DNA from: Myxococcales bacterium
Lineage (GTDB): Bacteria > Myxococcota_A > Polyangia > Haliangiales > Haliangiaceae
Direction of reading: 5' to 3'
NCBI GenBank assembly: GCA_028287115.1
Contig: JAQBQF010000055.1
Span: 1-33,379, forward strand
DNA length: 33,379 bases
Position 1 is the first letter of the stretch; every line of letters starts with the position of its first letter. Positions 1-7,703 of this stretch are shown here, one piece after another. Under the pieces are notes generated by a model, which made no database searches, was not told the DNA's origin, and saw only the letters and a list, made by a program, of their open reading frames with translations. The translations under genes were made by a program, and so were the position numbers.

Positions 1-267
1 GAGCCTCTCGATGAGCGAGGCGCCCCGTCCCGCACGCGCGTGCTCGCGTGTTTGCGTGCTTCAGAGCCCTCGCCCCCGCGAGCTATGCCCTACAGACACC
101 TATAGAACCGATGCGAGTGGCTGCTGATCTGCGCCACTAACAATCTGCTAAAGCTCTGGCCCTCCGCCTCGCAGCGGAATCCTCAGCTCGCGCTCGCTGC
201 CGGCTGACAGTCCCGCCGGGACGGGCACGCTCGATAGTCGTCGCCTACGCCTACGAGCTAGAGGCTC
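1..267. other. Left-edge non-coding stretch
   Basis: No convincing coding frame or tRNA fold is visible on either strand. A short inverted repeat (GCCTC at 3-7 with GAGGC at 17-21) and a GTCCC/GGGAC stem near 210-222 are too small to call. This is the sequence downstream of the minus-strand uup gene; no gene reaching in from the left edge could be recognised. Confidence 0.5.
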
Positions 268-275
268 CTAGCTCG
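254..275 (-). terminator. Inverted repeat overlapping the uup stop codon
   Basis: CGAGCTAG at 254-261 pairs perfectly with CTAGCTCG at 268-275 around a 6-base loop, giving an 8-bp stem that includes the uup stop codon (268-270). Read on the minus strand there is no T-run after the stem, so it is at most a weak or Rho-assisted terminator or an mRNA 3'-end stabiliser. Function is inferred only from position. Confidence 0.3.
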
Positions 276-2076
276 GCGACGCCTTGGCGATCGCCTCGAG
301 CTCCTGCCACCGCGCGAACAGCTTCTCGACGTTCGCGCGCGCCGCGTCGAGCTTGCTGATCATCGCCTGGACATCCTTACTGCGATCCTTGAACACCTCG
401 GGATTGCTCAGCGCGGCTTCGAGCTCGACGACCTCGCGCTCCGCGACCTCGATCGCGGCCTCCATGCCGGCGAGCTCGTGCTTCTCCTTGAACGTGATCT
501 TGCGGCCCACATCCGTTGGAGTCCTCGACCGCTTGTCGCGGTCACGCGGGGCCGCAGCCGAGGGCGCGATCTTGACGCGACGTTCGACGTAGAACGAATA
601 GCTGCCTTCGTAGAACACGACCTGCCCGTCGCCTTCGAACGCCAGGATGCCGGTCGCGACGCGATCGAGGAACCACCGATCGTGCGAGACGATCAGCGCG
701 CATCCTGGAAAAGACAACAGGCCATCTTCGAGCGCCCCGAGCGTCGGCAGATCGAGATCGTTCGTCGGCTCGTCGAGCACGAGCAGGTTGCCGCCACGAC
801 GGAGCAGGCGCGCTAGCTGGACGCGATTGCGCTCGCCGCCGGACAGCTGACCGATCTTGGTGTCGAACACGGACTCGGGAAACGCGAGCATCTTCAAGAA
901 CCCACGCACGTGCACGCGGCCGGTCGGCAGCTCGACGTAATCGTAGCCATCGCCGACTTCTTCGATCACCGTCAGCTCGTCGCGGAGCTCGGTGCGACCT
1001 TGCTCGAAGTATGCGGGGCGCGTATTCGTGCCCACGATCACCTGGCCGGAATCGGGCGGATCGATCCCGAGGATCGTCTTGATGAGCGTTGTCTTGCCGG
1101 CTCCGTTCGGCCCGACGATGCCGATCCGATCGCCGGACTTCATCACGAGGCTCAGATCCTTGAACAGCGTCTTGCCGCCGAGCGAACGCGAAGCCTGCTT
1201 TAGCTCGACGATCGTACCGCCGAGCCGCGGCCCGGTCGGCAGTTGCAACGACATCGTCGGTCCACGCTTGTCATCGACGGTCGGCGCGGAAGCAACGGCG
1301 GCGTTATAGCGATCGATCCGTGCCTTGGCCTTTGTCGTGCGCGCTTTCGGGCGCCGGCGAATCCAGTCGATCTCGCGGCGCACGAACGACGACCGCTGAT
1401 ATTCGCCCTCCGCTTCGACCGACAGCCGCTCGGCTTGCGACAGCAGGAACTGCTCGTAGTCGCCTTCGTAGCTGTAGGCCTTACCGCGATCGATCTCGAC
1501 GATCCGCGTCGCGACGCGATCGAGGAAGTAGCGGTCGTGGGTGACGACGATCAGCGCGCCCTGCCACGCCGCGAGCCGGGTCTCGAGCCACTCGATCGTC
1601 CGCGCGTCGAGGTGGTTGGTCGGTTCGTCGAGCGCGAGCACATCGGGTTTGCCGAGCAACGCACGCGCGAGCGCGACTCGCCGCCGTTCGCCGATCGAGA
1701 GCTGCCCGACGATCTTATCGAGGCCGGGCAGCTTCAGCGCCGCGGCAACCGTGTGCATCTCGTGATCGGCGACGCCCTCGCGGGACAGCGCGGCCGCGAT
1801 CGTCGCCTCGACCGGCAGATCCGGTTCCTGCGCGACGTACTCGAGCGCGAGGTCGCGGCGCCACGTGATCATGCCCTCATCGGGCTCGAGTGAATTGTCG
1901 GAGTCGACCGTCAACGCGCCGTGCACCATCATCTTGAGGAGCGTCGACTTGCCCGCACCGTTCGCGCCGATCAGGCCAATCCGATCGCGCTCGTGCACGG
2001 CGAACGAAACGCCCTGGAGGACGAGCCGGTTCCCGAAGCGCTTGTGAAGGTCCTGAACGGTGACGACGGCAGCCAC
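268..2076 (-). CDS. uup: ABC-F family ATPase, Uup-like
   Basis: This 602-residue protein carries two ABC ATPase cassettes and no membrane domain, the ABC-F layout. ABC-F proteins act in the cytoplasm on ribosomes, and Uup is also linked to DNA transactions. Cassette 1 has Walker A GANGAGKST (residues 37-45), a slightly altered signature LSIGE and Walker B LALDEPTNHLD. Cassette 2 has GPNGAGKTT, LSGGE and LVLDEPTNDLD. The inter-domain linker contains the arginine-rich WIRRRPKARTTKAKAR segment typical of Uup rather than EttA. The last ~65 residues are a charged coiled coil like the Uup C-terminal domain. The start is GTG at 2074-2076, followed directly by the first beta strand (VTVQDLHKRFG). It is transcribed alone, divergently from the cold-shock gene. 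Confidence 0.93.
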   Translation of the reverse strand: MAAVVTVQDLHKRFGNRLVLQGVSFAVHERDRIGLIGANGAGKSTLLKMMVHGALTVDSDNSLEPDEGMITWRRDLALEYVAQEPDLPVEATIAAALSREGVADHEMHTVAAALKLPGLDKIVGQLSIGERRRVALARALLGKPDVLALDEPTNHLDARTIEWLETRLAAWQGALIVVTHDRYFLDRVATRIVEIDRGKAYSYEGDYEQFLLSQAERLSVEAEGEYQRSSFVRREIDWIRRRPKARTTKAKARIDRYNAAVASAPTVDDKRGPTMSLQLPTGPRLGGTIVELKQASRSLGGKTLFKDLSLVMKSGDRIGIVGPNGAGKTTLIKTILGIDPPDSGQVIVGTNTRPAYFEQGRTELRDELTVIEEVGDGYDYVELPTGRVHVRGFLKMLAFPESVFDTKIGQLSGGERNRVQLARLLRRGGNLLVLDEPTNDLDLPTLGALEDGLLSFPGCALIVSHDRWFLDRVATGILAFEGDGQVVFYEGSYSFYVERRVKIAPSAAAPRDRDKRSRTPTDVGRKITFKEKHELAGMEAAIEVAEREVVELEAALSNPEVFKDRSKDVQAMISKLDAARANVEKLFARWQELEAIAKASPS

Positions 2077-2287
2077 GAAGTAGCTACCCTGCCGTCATCC
2101 CGGGGGATGGCGCAAGCCACCGGGAAGATCCGTAGGCAGCAGCCGGAATCTGGGCGAATCTGCCTCGATTTCTTCAAGATCGTCACGATCTGCAGCAGAA
2201 GTCGCCGATCGTGCTCGACATCGGCGCCGATTCAGGGCACATAGCCAACCGAGCCCAGCTTTTAAGGCTCATCTACTAGGAGACACG
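2077..2287. promoter_or_regulatory. Divergent leader region between uup and the cold-shock gene
   Basis: These 211 bases must hold the promoters of uup (minus) and the cold-shock gene (plus). No clear -35/-10 pair is visible. Around 2095-2107 a CATCC/GGATG stem is present, followed by GCGCAAGCCACCGGG and GGCAGCAGCCGG, so either transcript would have a structured leader. Just before the cold-shock start, GAGCC (2251-2255) can pair with GGCTC (2266-2270), close to the ribosome binding site AGGAG at 2278-2282. Any thermosensor or riboswitch role is speculative. Confidence 0.4.
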
Positions 2288-2485
2288 ATGTCTGAGGGTA
2301 CGATCAAGCGTTTGACCGATAAGGGTTTTGGATTCATCTCGAACGAGTCCGGAACTGATCTTTTCTTCCACATGTCCAGCGTCGAAGGCGTTCGCTTCGA
2401 GGACCTACGCGAAGGTGACAAAGTCTCCTTCAACGAAGGTCGCGGACCGAAGGGGCCACGCGCCGAGAACGTTCGACCGATCTAA
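2288..2485 (+). CDS. Cold-shock domain protein
   Basis: This 65-residue single CSD protein binds single-stranded nucleic acid and acts as an RNA chaperone in the cytoplasm. RNP1 is KGFGFI (residues 12-17) and RNP2 is DLFFH (24-28). The C-terminal GPKGPRAENV is the standard end of CspA-type proteins, and the length matches the family. Start choice is secure: ATG with AGGAG five bases upstream at 2278-2282. It is monocistronic and closed by a strong terminator. Which Csp paralogue it is cannot be told from sequence, so no symbol is given. Confidence 0.95.
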   Translation: MSEGTIKRLTDKGFGFISNESGTDLFFHMSSVEGVRFEDLREGDKVSFNEGRGPKGPRAENVRPI

Positions 2486-2504
2486 GACCACGTCTTTGAT
2501 CTAG

Positions 2505-2540
2505 AAAGAGCCGGCTTCTGTGCCGGCTCTTTTCATTTTC
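2505..2540 (+). terminator. Strong intrinsic terminator after the cold-shock gene
   Basis: AAAGAGCCGGC (2505-2515) pairs perfectly with GCCGGCTCTTT (2522-2532) around the loop TTCTGT, and a T-rich TCATTTTC follows. On the minus strand the stem is preceded by A-rich and followed by T-rich sequence as well (the A/T ends of the stem plus TCTAG), so it may also end transcripts of the converging phosphatase gene, whose stop is at 2543. This is the only textbook intrinsic terminator seen in the window. Confidence 0.92.
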
Positions 2541-2542
2541 GG

Positions 2543-4225
2543 CTAGTGCGACCTCGCCGTCTTCGGCTGGCTGTCTTTTCGGCGGATATCCAAGATCAAG
2601 TCCGTGACCTTTTGTTGGAACGGCCGGTCGCCGAGCACGCGCTTGACGCGGGGCTCGATGCTCTTCGAGCTCTCGATCGACCGCGCGACGATCAGCGGAA
2701 TCTGCGAATCATCGCGTGACGGGCTGCCGTGCCAGGACCGATACGGGGCCGCGAAATAGAACCGCTCCTCGGCTTTCTCGCGGTCGCCGTTGTGAGCGAT
2801 CAGCAGGACGTCGCCGGCGCGCTCGCCGTGCAGTCCGACCGCGAGATCGTGAAACCGCTCCGCCATCGCGATGTACGTCGGATGCGGATGATCTTTCAGG
2901 TACGCGTCGATCGGCTGAGTCTTGCCATTACCGAGGTAGACCTCGAACGGTAGGTCGATGTCTTTGACCGGCTTTGGCTGTCTCGTGAGGATCAGATCGA
3001 GCGCGCCTTTCATGCCGGGCGCGCCGGTGCCGTCTTCGTTGGCGCGATAGAACGCATCAGCCGCGGCGAGCACGTCCTGTTCGTATCGCGCGGGCTCGCC
3101 CCACGGACACGCATCGTGCTCGCCGGCGCATTGGCCGCGATCGGCGATGTAGACGTAGGCCATCGCTCCCCCGAACGCGAGCACGGCGTTGAATGGATCG
3201 GTCGCCGGGACCTCGCGAGCGAACTTGCGCACGCGAAATCCGGCATGGGTCAGCACGTCCGCCGCTACCGTCATGATCGCGTGGACGTCATCGTGAACGA
3301 CCGGCGTGTGGCCATGATCCGCGGTGATGATCACCCAGCGGTTCGCGAGTGCATCGCGCCGTCGCAGCACGTCGACGATCTTGCCGACGCCTGTATCGAC
3401 AATCTCGGCGAGGTACTTCCGCCGCGCTTCATCAGGGCCTTCTTTCGCGATGTGCGCGAGCAGATCGGTACCCGAGACATAGACCGTCAGGACATCGGGT
3501 ATCGGCCCTTGCTCGAGGTGACTCGTGACGACGTCGATCGCGGCGTTGTCGAGGTCCTTGTAGATCTTGCCTTGGTCCGCATCGGAGCCGGCCAGGCTCT
3601 CGACCAGCTTGACGAAGAAGCCTTCGAACGCTTTGACCAGGATCACCCGCTTCGCAAGCAGCAGCCAATCGGCACCTCGATATACCTGGCTCATGCCGAC
3701 CCAGATCAGGGTGTCCGGATCCTGCTCGTGAATGCGCTCGTACACCGTCGGCGAATCGGTCAGCTTGTTGATGTAGCCATCGGTGTAGATCTCGAGCGTC
3801 GGGTTCGAATCGGCGAACTGTACGGGCGCCGGACAGGCAAGCGTGCGCGTCTCGCGAATGAAGTACTCGTTACCGGTGACTCCGTGCTCCGCGGGCGTTA
3901 CGCCGGTGAACGTCGTCACCCACGCCGCCATCGTCGTCGATGGCAGCGTCGACAGGAACGAGTCATCGAAGTACGCATGCGAGAGATGGTCGCCACCGAG
4001 CAACGCCTCGATGTTCGGCAGCTTGCCGGCGCGCACCATCTCGTACAGCAACTCGCGCGACACGCCGTCGAGCGCGAGGACGAGCACCGGCGCCGTTTCG
4101 GGCGCATTCGGCCGCAGACCGAGCGGCCGCTCGCGCTGCGCCTTCACCTCACCGGACATGGCGAGCTCGAGGCCCTTCTTGGGACAAGCCGCGAGGAGGA
4201 GCAGACCCACGAGCCATACGCGCAT
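2543..4225 (-). CDS. Alkaline-phosphatase-superfamily lipoprotein (phosphodiesterase/NPP-like)
   Basis: The 560-residue product has a lipoprotein signal (hydrophobic start, LLAAC, Cys14), placing it outside the cytoplasm. Superfamily metal and nucleophile positions are recognisable: ALDG with Asp53, the PSTTMAAW segment with a candidate nucleophile Thr near 97-98 followed by TGVTPAEHGVTGNEY, TDLLAH with Asp254 and His258, and TADHGHTPV with Asp303, His304 and His306. This pattern fits type I phosphodiesterase/nucleotide pyrophosphatase-like enzymes that hydrolyse phosphoesters with two metal ions. A second conserved-looking His lies in the YRSWHGSPSRDDSQIPLIV segment near the C-terminus. The substrate is unknown. 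It converges on the cold-shock gene and shares the bidirectional terminator. Confidence 0.82.
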   Translation of the reverse strand: MRVWLVGLLLLAACPKKGLELAMSGEVKAQRERPLGLRPNAPETAPVLVLALDGVSRELLYEMVRAGKLPNIEALLGGDHLSHAYFDDSFLSTLPSTTMAAWVTTFTGVTPAEHGVTGNEYFIRETRTLACPAPVQFADSNPTLEIYTDGYINKLTDSPTVYERIHEQDPDTLIWVGMSQVYRGADWLLLAKRVILVKAFEGFFVKLVESLAGSDADQGKIYKDLDNAAIDVVTSHLEQGPIPDVLTVYVSGTDLLAHIAKEGPDEARRKYLAEIVDTGVGKIVDVLRRRDALANRWVIITADHGHTPVVHDDVHAIMTVAADVLTHAGFRVRKFAREVPATDPFNAVLAFGGAMAYVYIADRGQCAGEHDACPWGEPARYEQDVLAAADAFYRANEDGTGAPGMKGALDLILTRQPKPVKDIDLPFEVYLGNGKTQPIDAYLKDHPHPTYIAMAERFHDLAVGLHGERAGDVLLIAHNGDREKAEERFYFAAPYRSWHGSPSRDDSQIPLIVARSIESSKSIEPRVKRVLGDRPFQQKVTDLILDIRRKDSQPKTARSH

Positions 4226-4302
4226 CCCTGCAGGCTAGGACGCAGCAGAAAACTTCGTAGTGTCCTCGCCTGAATCTCACTCGGATCTACTCGAGCCGGT
4301 GA

Positions 4303-5343
4303 TCAGAACGTCGCCAGCGGCGTCAGCTTGCCGAACAACCCGTGTGCCTCGTCGCCGGGCCCGGCCGCGAAGAACAGGTCGCGGCTGCTGTGGCCGAACG
4401 CGAGCCCCCACAGTCCCGGGATGATGATCGGGTTACCGCCGCGATCTTCGAGGGTTCCCAGGAAGGTGCCGCTGGCCGGATCGAACGCGTGGATCGCGCC
4501 GTCGCCAAAGTTGCCGACGATCAGGTCGTTCGAGAAGTCGTCGAAGCCGACGGGCGCGAGCGCGAGCCCCCACGGTGCATCGAGGGCCGGCTGCTGGGCG
4601 ATGTGCAGGACCAGCTGCCCGTCCGGCGAGAACGCATCGACGATCCCGAGCCCGGAACCGGTCGCCTCGTCCTTGCCCTCGCCGTGCTCGGCGAACGTGA
4701 CGTACACGCGCGAGCCCAGCGCCTGGATCCCGAATGGACCCCAGTTTGCCGGCACCGCCGGGTCGCGGAACGCCCCGGTCCCTGCAGGGGGCGTGATCAC
4801 ACGGAAGCTCGTATCGACCGCGACGACCGCGTTGTTCATGAAGTCGGCGAGTAACAGCGTGGGCGTCCCCGCTGTATCGACGATCGTGAGGCCCTTGAAC
4901 ACCGCGCCCGTCGCCGACAGATCCAGGACCAGGATCGGTGCCCGCGCCGCACTCGGGCTAAACGCAAAGACCCTCCCGTCTTCGGTTGCGGTGATCAACT
5001 CCGCCGGCGCGGTGCCAAGATTTCCGGTGATGTTGAAGCCGCCGGTCGTGTGGAATGCCAGCCCCGTGATCGGAGCGGCACCCGGAACCACGAGCGGAAA
5101 TCCAGGCGGGATGGTCAAGCCCGCATCGAAAGCGGAGATCTGTCCCGTTCCGTTCGAAGCGATGAACACTTGATTGTCGCCGTCGACCGCGATCCCCCAG
5201 GCATTGACGAGCCCTGGGTCGACGATCGTCGCGACACCCGGCTGATCGGAGACCAGGTCCGCGCGATCGAAACTCTCGAACTGATCATGCGAATCACACG
5301 CGGCGAGTAGACAGAGCGAGCTGATGACTGGCAAACGCAACAT
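4303..5343 (-). CDS. TIGR03118-type beta-propeller lipoprotein
   Basis: This 346-residue protein starts with a lipoprotein signal ending LLAAC (Cys16). The mature part matches what I know of the TIGR03118 family: it opens with LVSDQPG and DPGLVNAWGIA and contains repeated GLAF, GPFGIQALG, APWGLALAP and IPGLWGLAFG blades, a propeller-like pattern. Function in this family is not established. Asp directly follows the lipid Cys (CDSHD), which in E. coli would mean inner-membrane retention; whether that rule applies here is unknown. The start is ATG at 5341-5343, followed by a basic residue and hydrophobic core. It stands 77 bases downstream of the phosphatase gene's start on the same strand, so co-transcription is possible. 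Confidence 0.82.
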   Translation of the reverse strand: MLRLPVISSLCLLAACDSHDQFESFDRADLVSDQPGVATIVDPGLVNAWGIAVDGDNQVFIASNGTGQISAFDAGLTIPPGFPLVVPGAAPITGLAFHTTGGFNITGNLGTAPAELITATEDGRVFAFSPSAARAPILVLDLSATGAVFKGLTIVDTAGTPTLLLADFMNNAVVAVDTSFRVITPPAGTGAFRDPAVPANWGPFGIQALGSRVYVTFAEHGEGKDEATGSGLGIVDAFSPDGQLVLHIAQQPALDAPWGLALAPVGFDDFSNDLIVGNFGDGAIHAFDPASGTFLGTLEDRGGNPIIIPGLWGLAFGHSSRDLFFAAGPGDEAHGLFGKLTPLATF

Positions 5344-5558
5344 GTGGCCCTTTCACGGCACTCAGGTGCTTCGTGCGAACCGTTGCAGCGAGTACGCCCG
5401 CGGAAAGCTCGGAATGATCGGTGGCTCGCGGCCGGCGTTGCCCGGGCGCGCGTGCGCCAAGATCTCGCCGCATCACGAGAGCCCTTCATGGCCGGAGCGG
5501 CGGCCCGGCGCGATGGAAACCGCCGCCAAGACACGTCGCGCTGGCCAGACCGACCGTC
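5344..5558. other. Intergenic stretch upstream of the TIGR03118 gene
   Basis: These 215 bases separate the ADH stop codon from the downstream TIGR03118 start on the same (minus) strand. Short open frames here lack ribosome binding sites and family-like sequence. It probably carries the promoter of the lipoprotein gene. No stem-loop with a T-run was found. Confidence 0.45.
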
Positions 5559-6731
5559 TCAGGCCCTGAGGACGACCTTCTCGCAGTCGTCCGTCTTATG
5601 GACGAACATGTCGTAGCCCTGCGCCGCGTCCTCGAGCTTCATCCGGTGGGTGATCACGAAGCTCGGATCGATCTCGCCGCGCTCGATCAGCGCGAGCAAC
5701 GGGCGCATGTAGCGCTGCACGTGACACTGGCCGGTACGCACGGTCAGCGACCGATTCATCAGCGAGCCGATCGGGAACTTGTCGATGAACCCCCCGTACA
5801 CGCCGATGATCGAAATCGTCCCACCATTGCGGCACGCGCGAATCGCCTCGCGCAGCGCGATCGGGCGATCGCTCTCGAGCCTCATCGCCTGCTTGGTTCG
5901 ATCGTACGCGTACTCGACGCCGTGCGAGTGCGACTCCATACCGACCGCATCGATGCAGCTGTCCGGACCGCGCCCGCCGGTCATCTCCATCAGCCGATCG
6001 TAGGTGTTGTCCTCGTCGTAGTTGATGATGTCGGTCGCGCCCGCACGCTCGAGCGCCATGCGCAGCCGGTACGGAAACCGATCGATCGCGATGATCCGTT
6101 CGGCGCCCAACAGGCGCGCGCTCGCGATCGCGAGCAAGCCGACCGGTCCGCAACCCCAGACCGCGATCACCTGACCGGGTTTGATGTCGCACATCTCGGC
6201 GCCCATGAAGCCCGTCGGAAAGATGTCCGATAGGAACAGGACCTGCTCGTCGTCGAGCCCGTCCGGAACCTTGAGCGGGCCGATGTCGGCGAACGGTACG
6301 CGCGCGTACTCGGCCTGCCCGCCGGCGAACCCGCCCATCATGTGCGAGTAGCCGAACACGCCGGCGATCGAATGCCCCCACAGCTTCTCGGCAATCTTGG
6401 CGTTGGGGTTCGAGTTCTCGCAGACCGAGTACATCTCGGCCTGGCACGCACTGCATGCGCCGCACGCGATTGGAAACGGCACGACAACGCGGTCGCCGAT
6501 CTTCAGGTTTTGGACGGCAGGTCCGAGCTCGACGACCTCGCCCATGAACTCGTGGCCGAGGATATCGCCCCGCATCATCGTCGGGATGAAGCCGTTGTAG
6601 AGGTGAAGGTCCGAGCCGCAGATCGCCGTCGACGTGACCTTGACGATCGCATCGCGCGAATTGAGGATCTTCGGATCGGGAACGTGCTCGACCCGAACGT
6701 CTTTCTTACCCATCCAGCAGTTCGCTCTCAT
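5559..6731 (-). CDS. Zinc-dependent alcohol/formaldehyde dehydrogenase-like protein
   Basis: A 390-residue medium-chain dehydrogenase. The catalytic zinc ligands are in ICGSDLH and LGHEFMG. A structural-zinc lobe is present with the pattern C-x2-C-x2-C-x7-C ([15 protein letters not shown]). The Rossmann motif is GCGPVG, followed by [13 protein letters not shown] with the Asp expected for NAD. The [19 protein letters not shown] segment resembles glutathione-independent formaldehyde dehydrogenases and their many relatives, so the likely reaction is NAD(P)-linked alcohol or aldehyde oxidation; substrate is not predictable. Its start codon overlaps the stop of the upstream SRPBCC-like gene (ATGA at 6728-6731), so the two are translated from one message and the upstream gene is translated first. 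Confidence 0.9.
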   Translation of the reverse strand: MRANCWMGKKDVRVEHVPDPKILNSRDAIVKVTSTAICGSDLHLYNGFIPTMMRGDILGHEFMGEVVELGPAVQNLKIGDRVVVPFPIACGACSACQAEMYSVCENSNPNAKIAEKLWGHSIAGVFGYSHMMGGFAGGQAEYARVPFADIGPLKVPDGLDDEQVLFLSDIFPTGFMGAEMCDIKPGQVIAVWGCGPVGLLAIASARLLGAERIIAIDRFPYRLRMALERAGATDIINYDEDNTYDRLMEMTGGRGPDSCIDAVGMESHSHGVEYAYDRTKQAMRLESDRPIALREAIRACRNGGTISIIGVYGGFIDKFPIGSLMNRSLTVRTGQCHVQRYMRPLLALIERGEIDPSFVITHRMKLEDAAQGYDMFVHKTDDCEKVVLRA

Positions 6732-7450
6732 GGCACCACTCCTTCGAGCTCGGACGGTTGCGCCGAGTGTGGGAAGCGGTGTGCGCTCGCATCCGAGAGC
6801 ACGACCTCGCCGGTCTCGATCACTTGTTTGAGCTCGCGCAGATCGTCTTCGGTCGGGTGATACCTGCCCATCAGCTTCGCAATGCCCTTGCGGATCGGAT
6901 TCGTCGGCGGCATCTCGACGCGCACCTCGGTGCTCTTGCCGTCCGGTGCCAGCGTGAACGTCACGTTCGACACGTCGCTGTCATCGAGCGAGCTCCAATA
7001 CGCATAGACCTCGCCCGGCAAGCGATTGATCGTGATCGAGTATGCGTGCGGCCTCTCGCGCATCGCGAGCCGATTGCTGGTGATCACGTCGAGCACACCA
7101 ACGCCGATCACGGCGGCGATCGCGCCCGCCACGCGACGCTTGCCGACGCGCTTTCCTCTCAGAGACCAGCCGAGCAGTGCGAGATCGATCGCATCGCCCA
7201 CGACGCGCGACCAGACCGGTCCCGAGCGCCGGGGCCGCGACAAGATCGCGACACCCTGAACGAGCTCCCGTGCGCCAAGCGCTCTCATCGTTTTCCGTGT
7301 ACGGCTGTCGCTGCGGACACCGATCAGGCGGGCGAGCGAACGGGGCGCCGCAACCTCGGCAAGCCCGAGCCCTACGCTGAACCAGCCGAGCCCACGCGCG
7401 AGCGCTACGCCGCCTTCGATGCGCTCATCCCTCGTTGATTGCATCTCCAT
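6728..7450 (-). CDS. Membrane protein with shortened SRPBCC (cyclase/dehydrase-like) domain
   Basis: The 240-residue product begins with a membrane-associated part (hydrophobic stretches near 16-34 and 107-123, with [13 protein letters not shown] and [16 protein letters not shown] typical of DUF4267-like membrane domains). A SRPBCC-type region follows: [16 protein letters not shown] is the usual first strand, but residue 152 runs directly into [23 protein letters not shown], which in full-length relatives comes roughly 60 residues later. The C-terminal helix ([13 protein letters not shown]) is intact. This looks like an in-frame internal deletion of the ligand-cavity core. An excellent ribosome site GAGGAGAG lies just upstream of ATG 7450. 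It is the first gene of the ADH operon. Confidence 0.72.
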   Translation of the reverse strand: MEMQSTRDERIEGGVALARGLGWFSVGLGLAEVAAPRSLARLIGVRSDSRTRKTMRALGARELVQGVAILSRPRRSGPVWSRVVGDAIDLALLGWSLRGKRVGKRRVAGAIAAVIGVGVLDVITSNRLAMRERPHAYSITINRLPGEVYAYWSSLDDSDVSNVTFTLAPDGKSTEVRVEMPPTNPIRKGIAKLMGRYHPTEDDLRELKQVIETGEVVLSDASAHRFPHSAQPSELEGVVP

Positions 7451-7703
7451 GTTTCTCTCCTCTCGATGTCGCTAAGCACAGCAACGCGCGTTCCACGCGT
7501 GACGCTCAGCAAATTCGTGACGGAAGTCCTTCTCGCGCCCGTCGCGACGAACCGGACACGAGTCTGCACATCGTGTGCATTCGCGCGCACGCGATGTGTT
7601 TCCGTCGACGATCTCGACGTCCGCGATCCGGACGTCGCCTCAAGTTCACACTTCTCATCCGAGATCCCGATGAGTAGTGTGCGCGCGGGAGATCGAAAAA
7701 CGT
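7451..7703. promoter_or_regulatory. Divergent promoter region between SRPBCC/ADH operon and IgGFc-like gene
   Basis: These 253 bases separate two divergent start codons and must hold both promoters. The minus-strand ribosome site GAGGAGAG lies at about 7456-7463 and the plus-strand site GGGAG at 7687-7691. No operator-like palindrome or confident -10/-35 pair was found. The stretch is somewhat richer in A and T than the genes around it. Confidence 0.45.

Noticed and set aside
100..230. Possible tRNA near the left edge
   Set aside because: No T-arm GTTCGA-like word or paired acceptor stem could be found on either strand.
3116..4273. A 385-codon plus-strand frame opposite the phosphatase
   Set aside because: Shadow frame; the minus gene has a lipobox and catalytic motifs in order.
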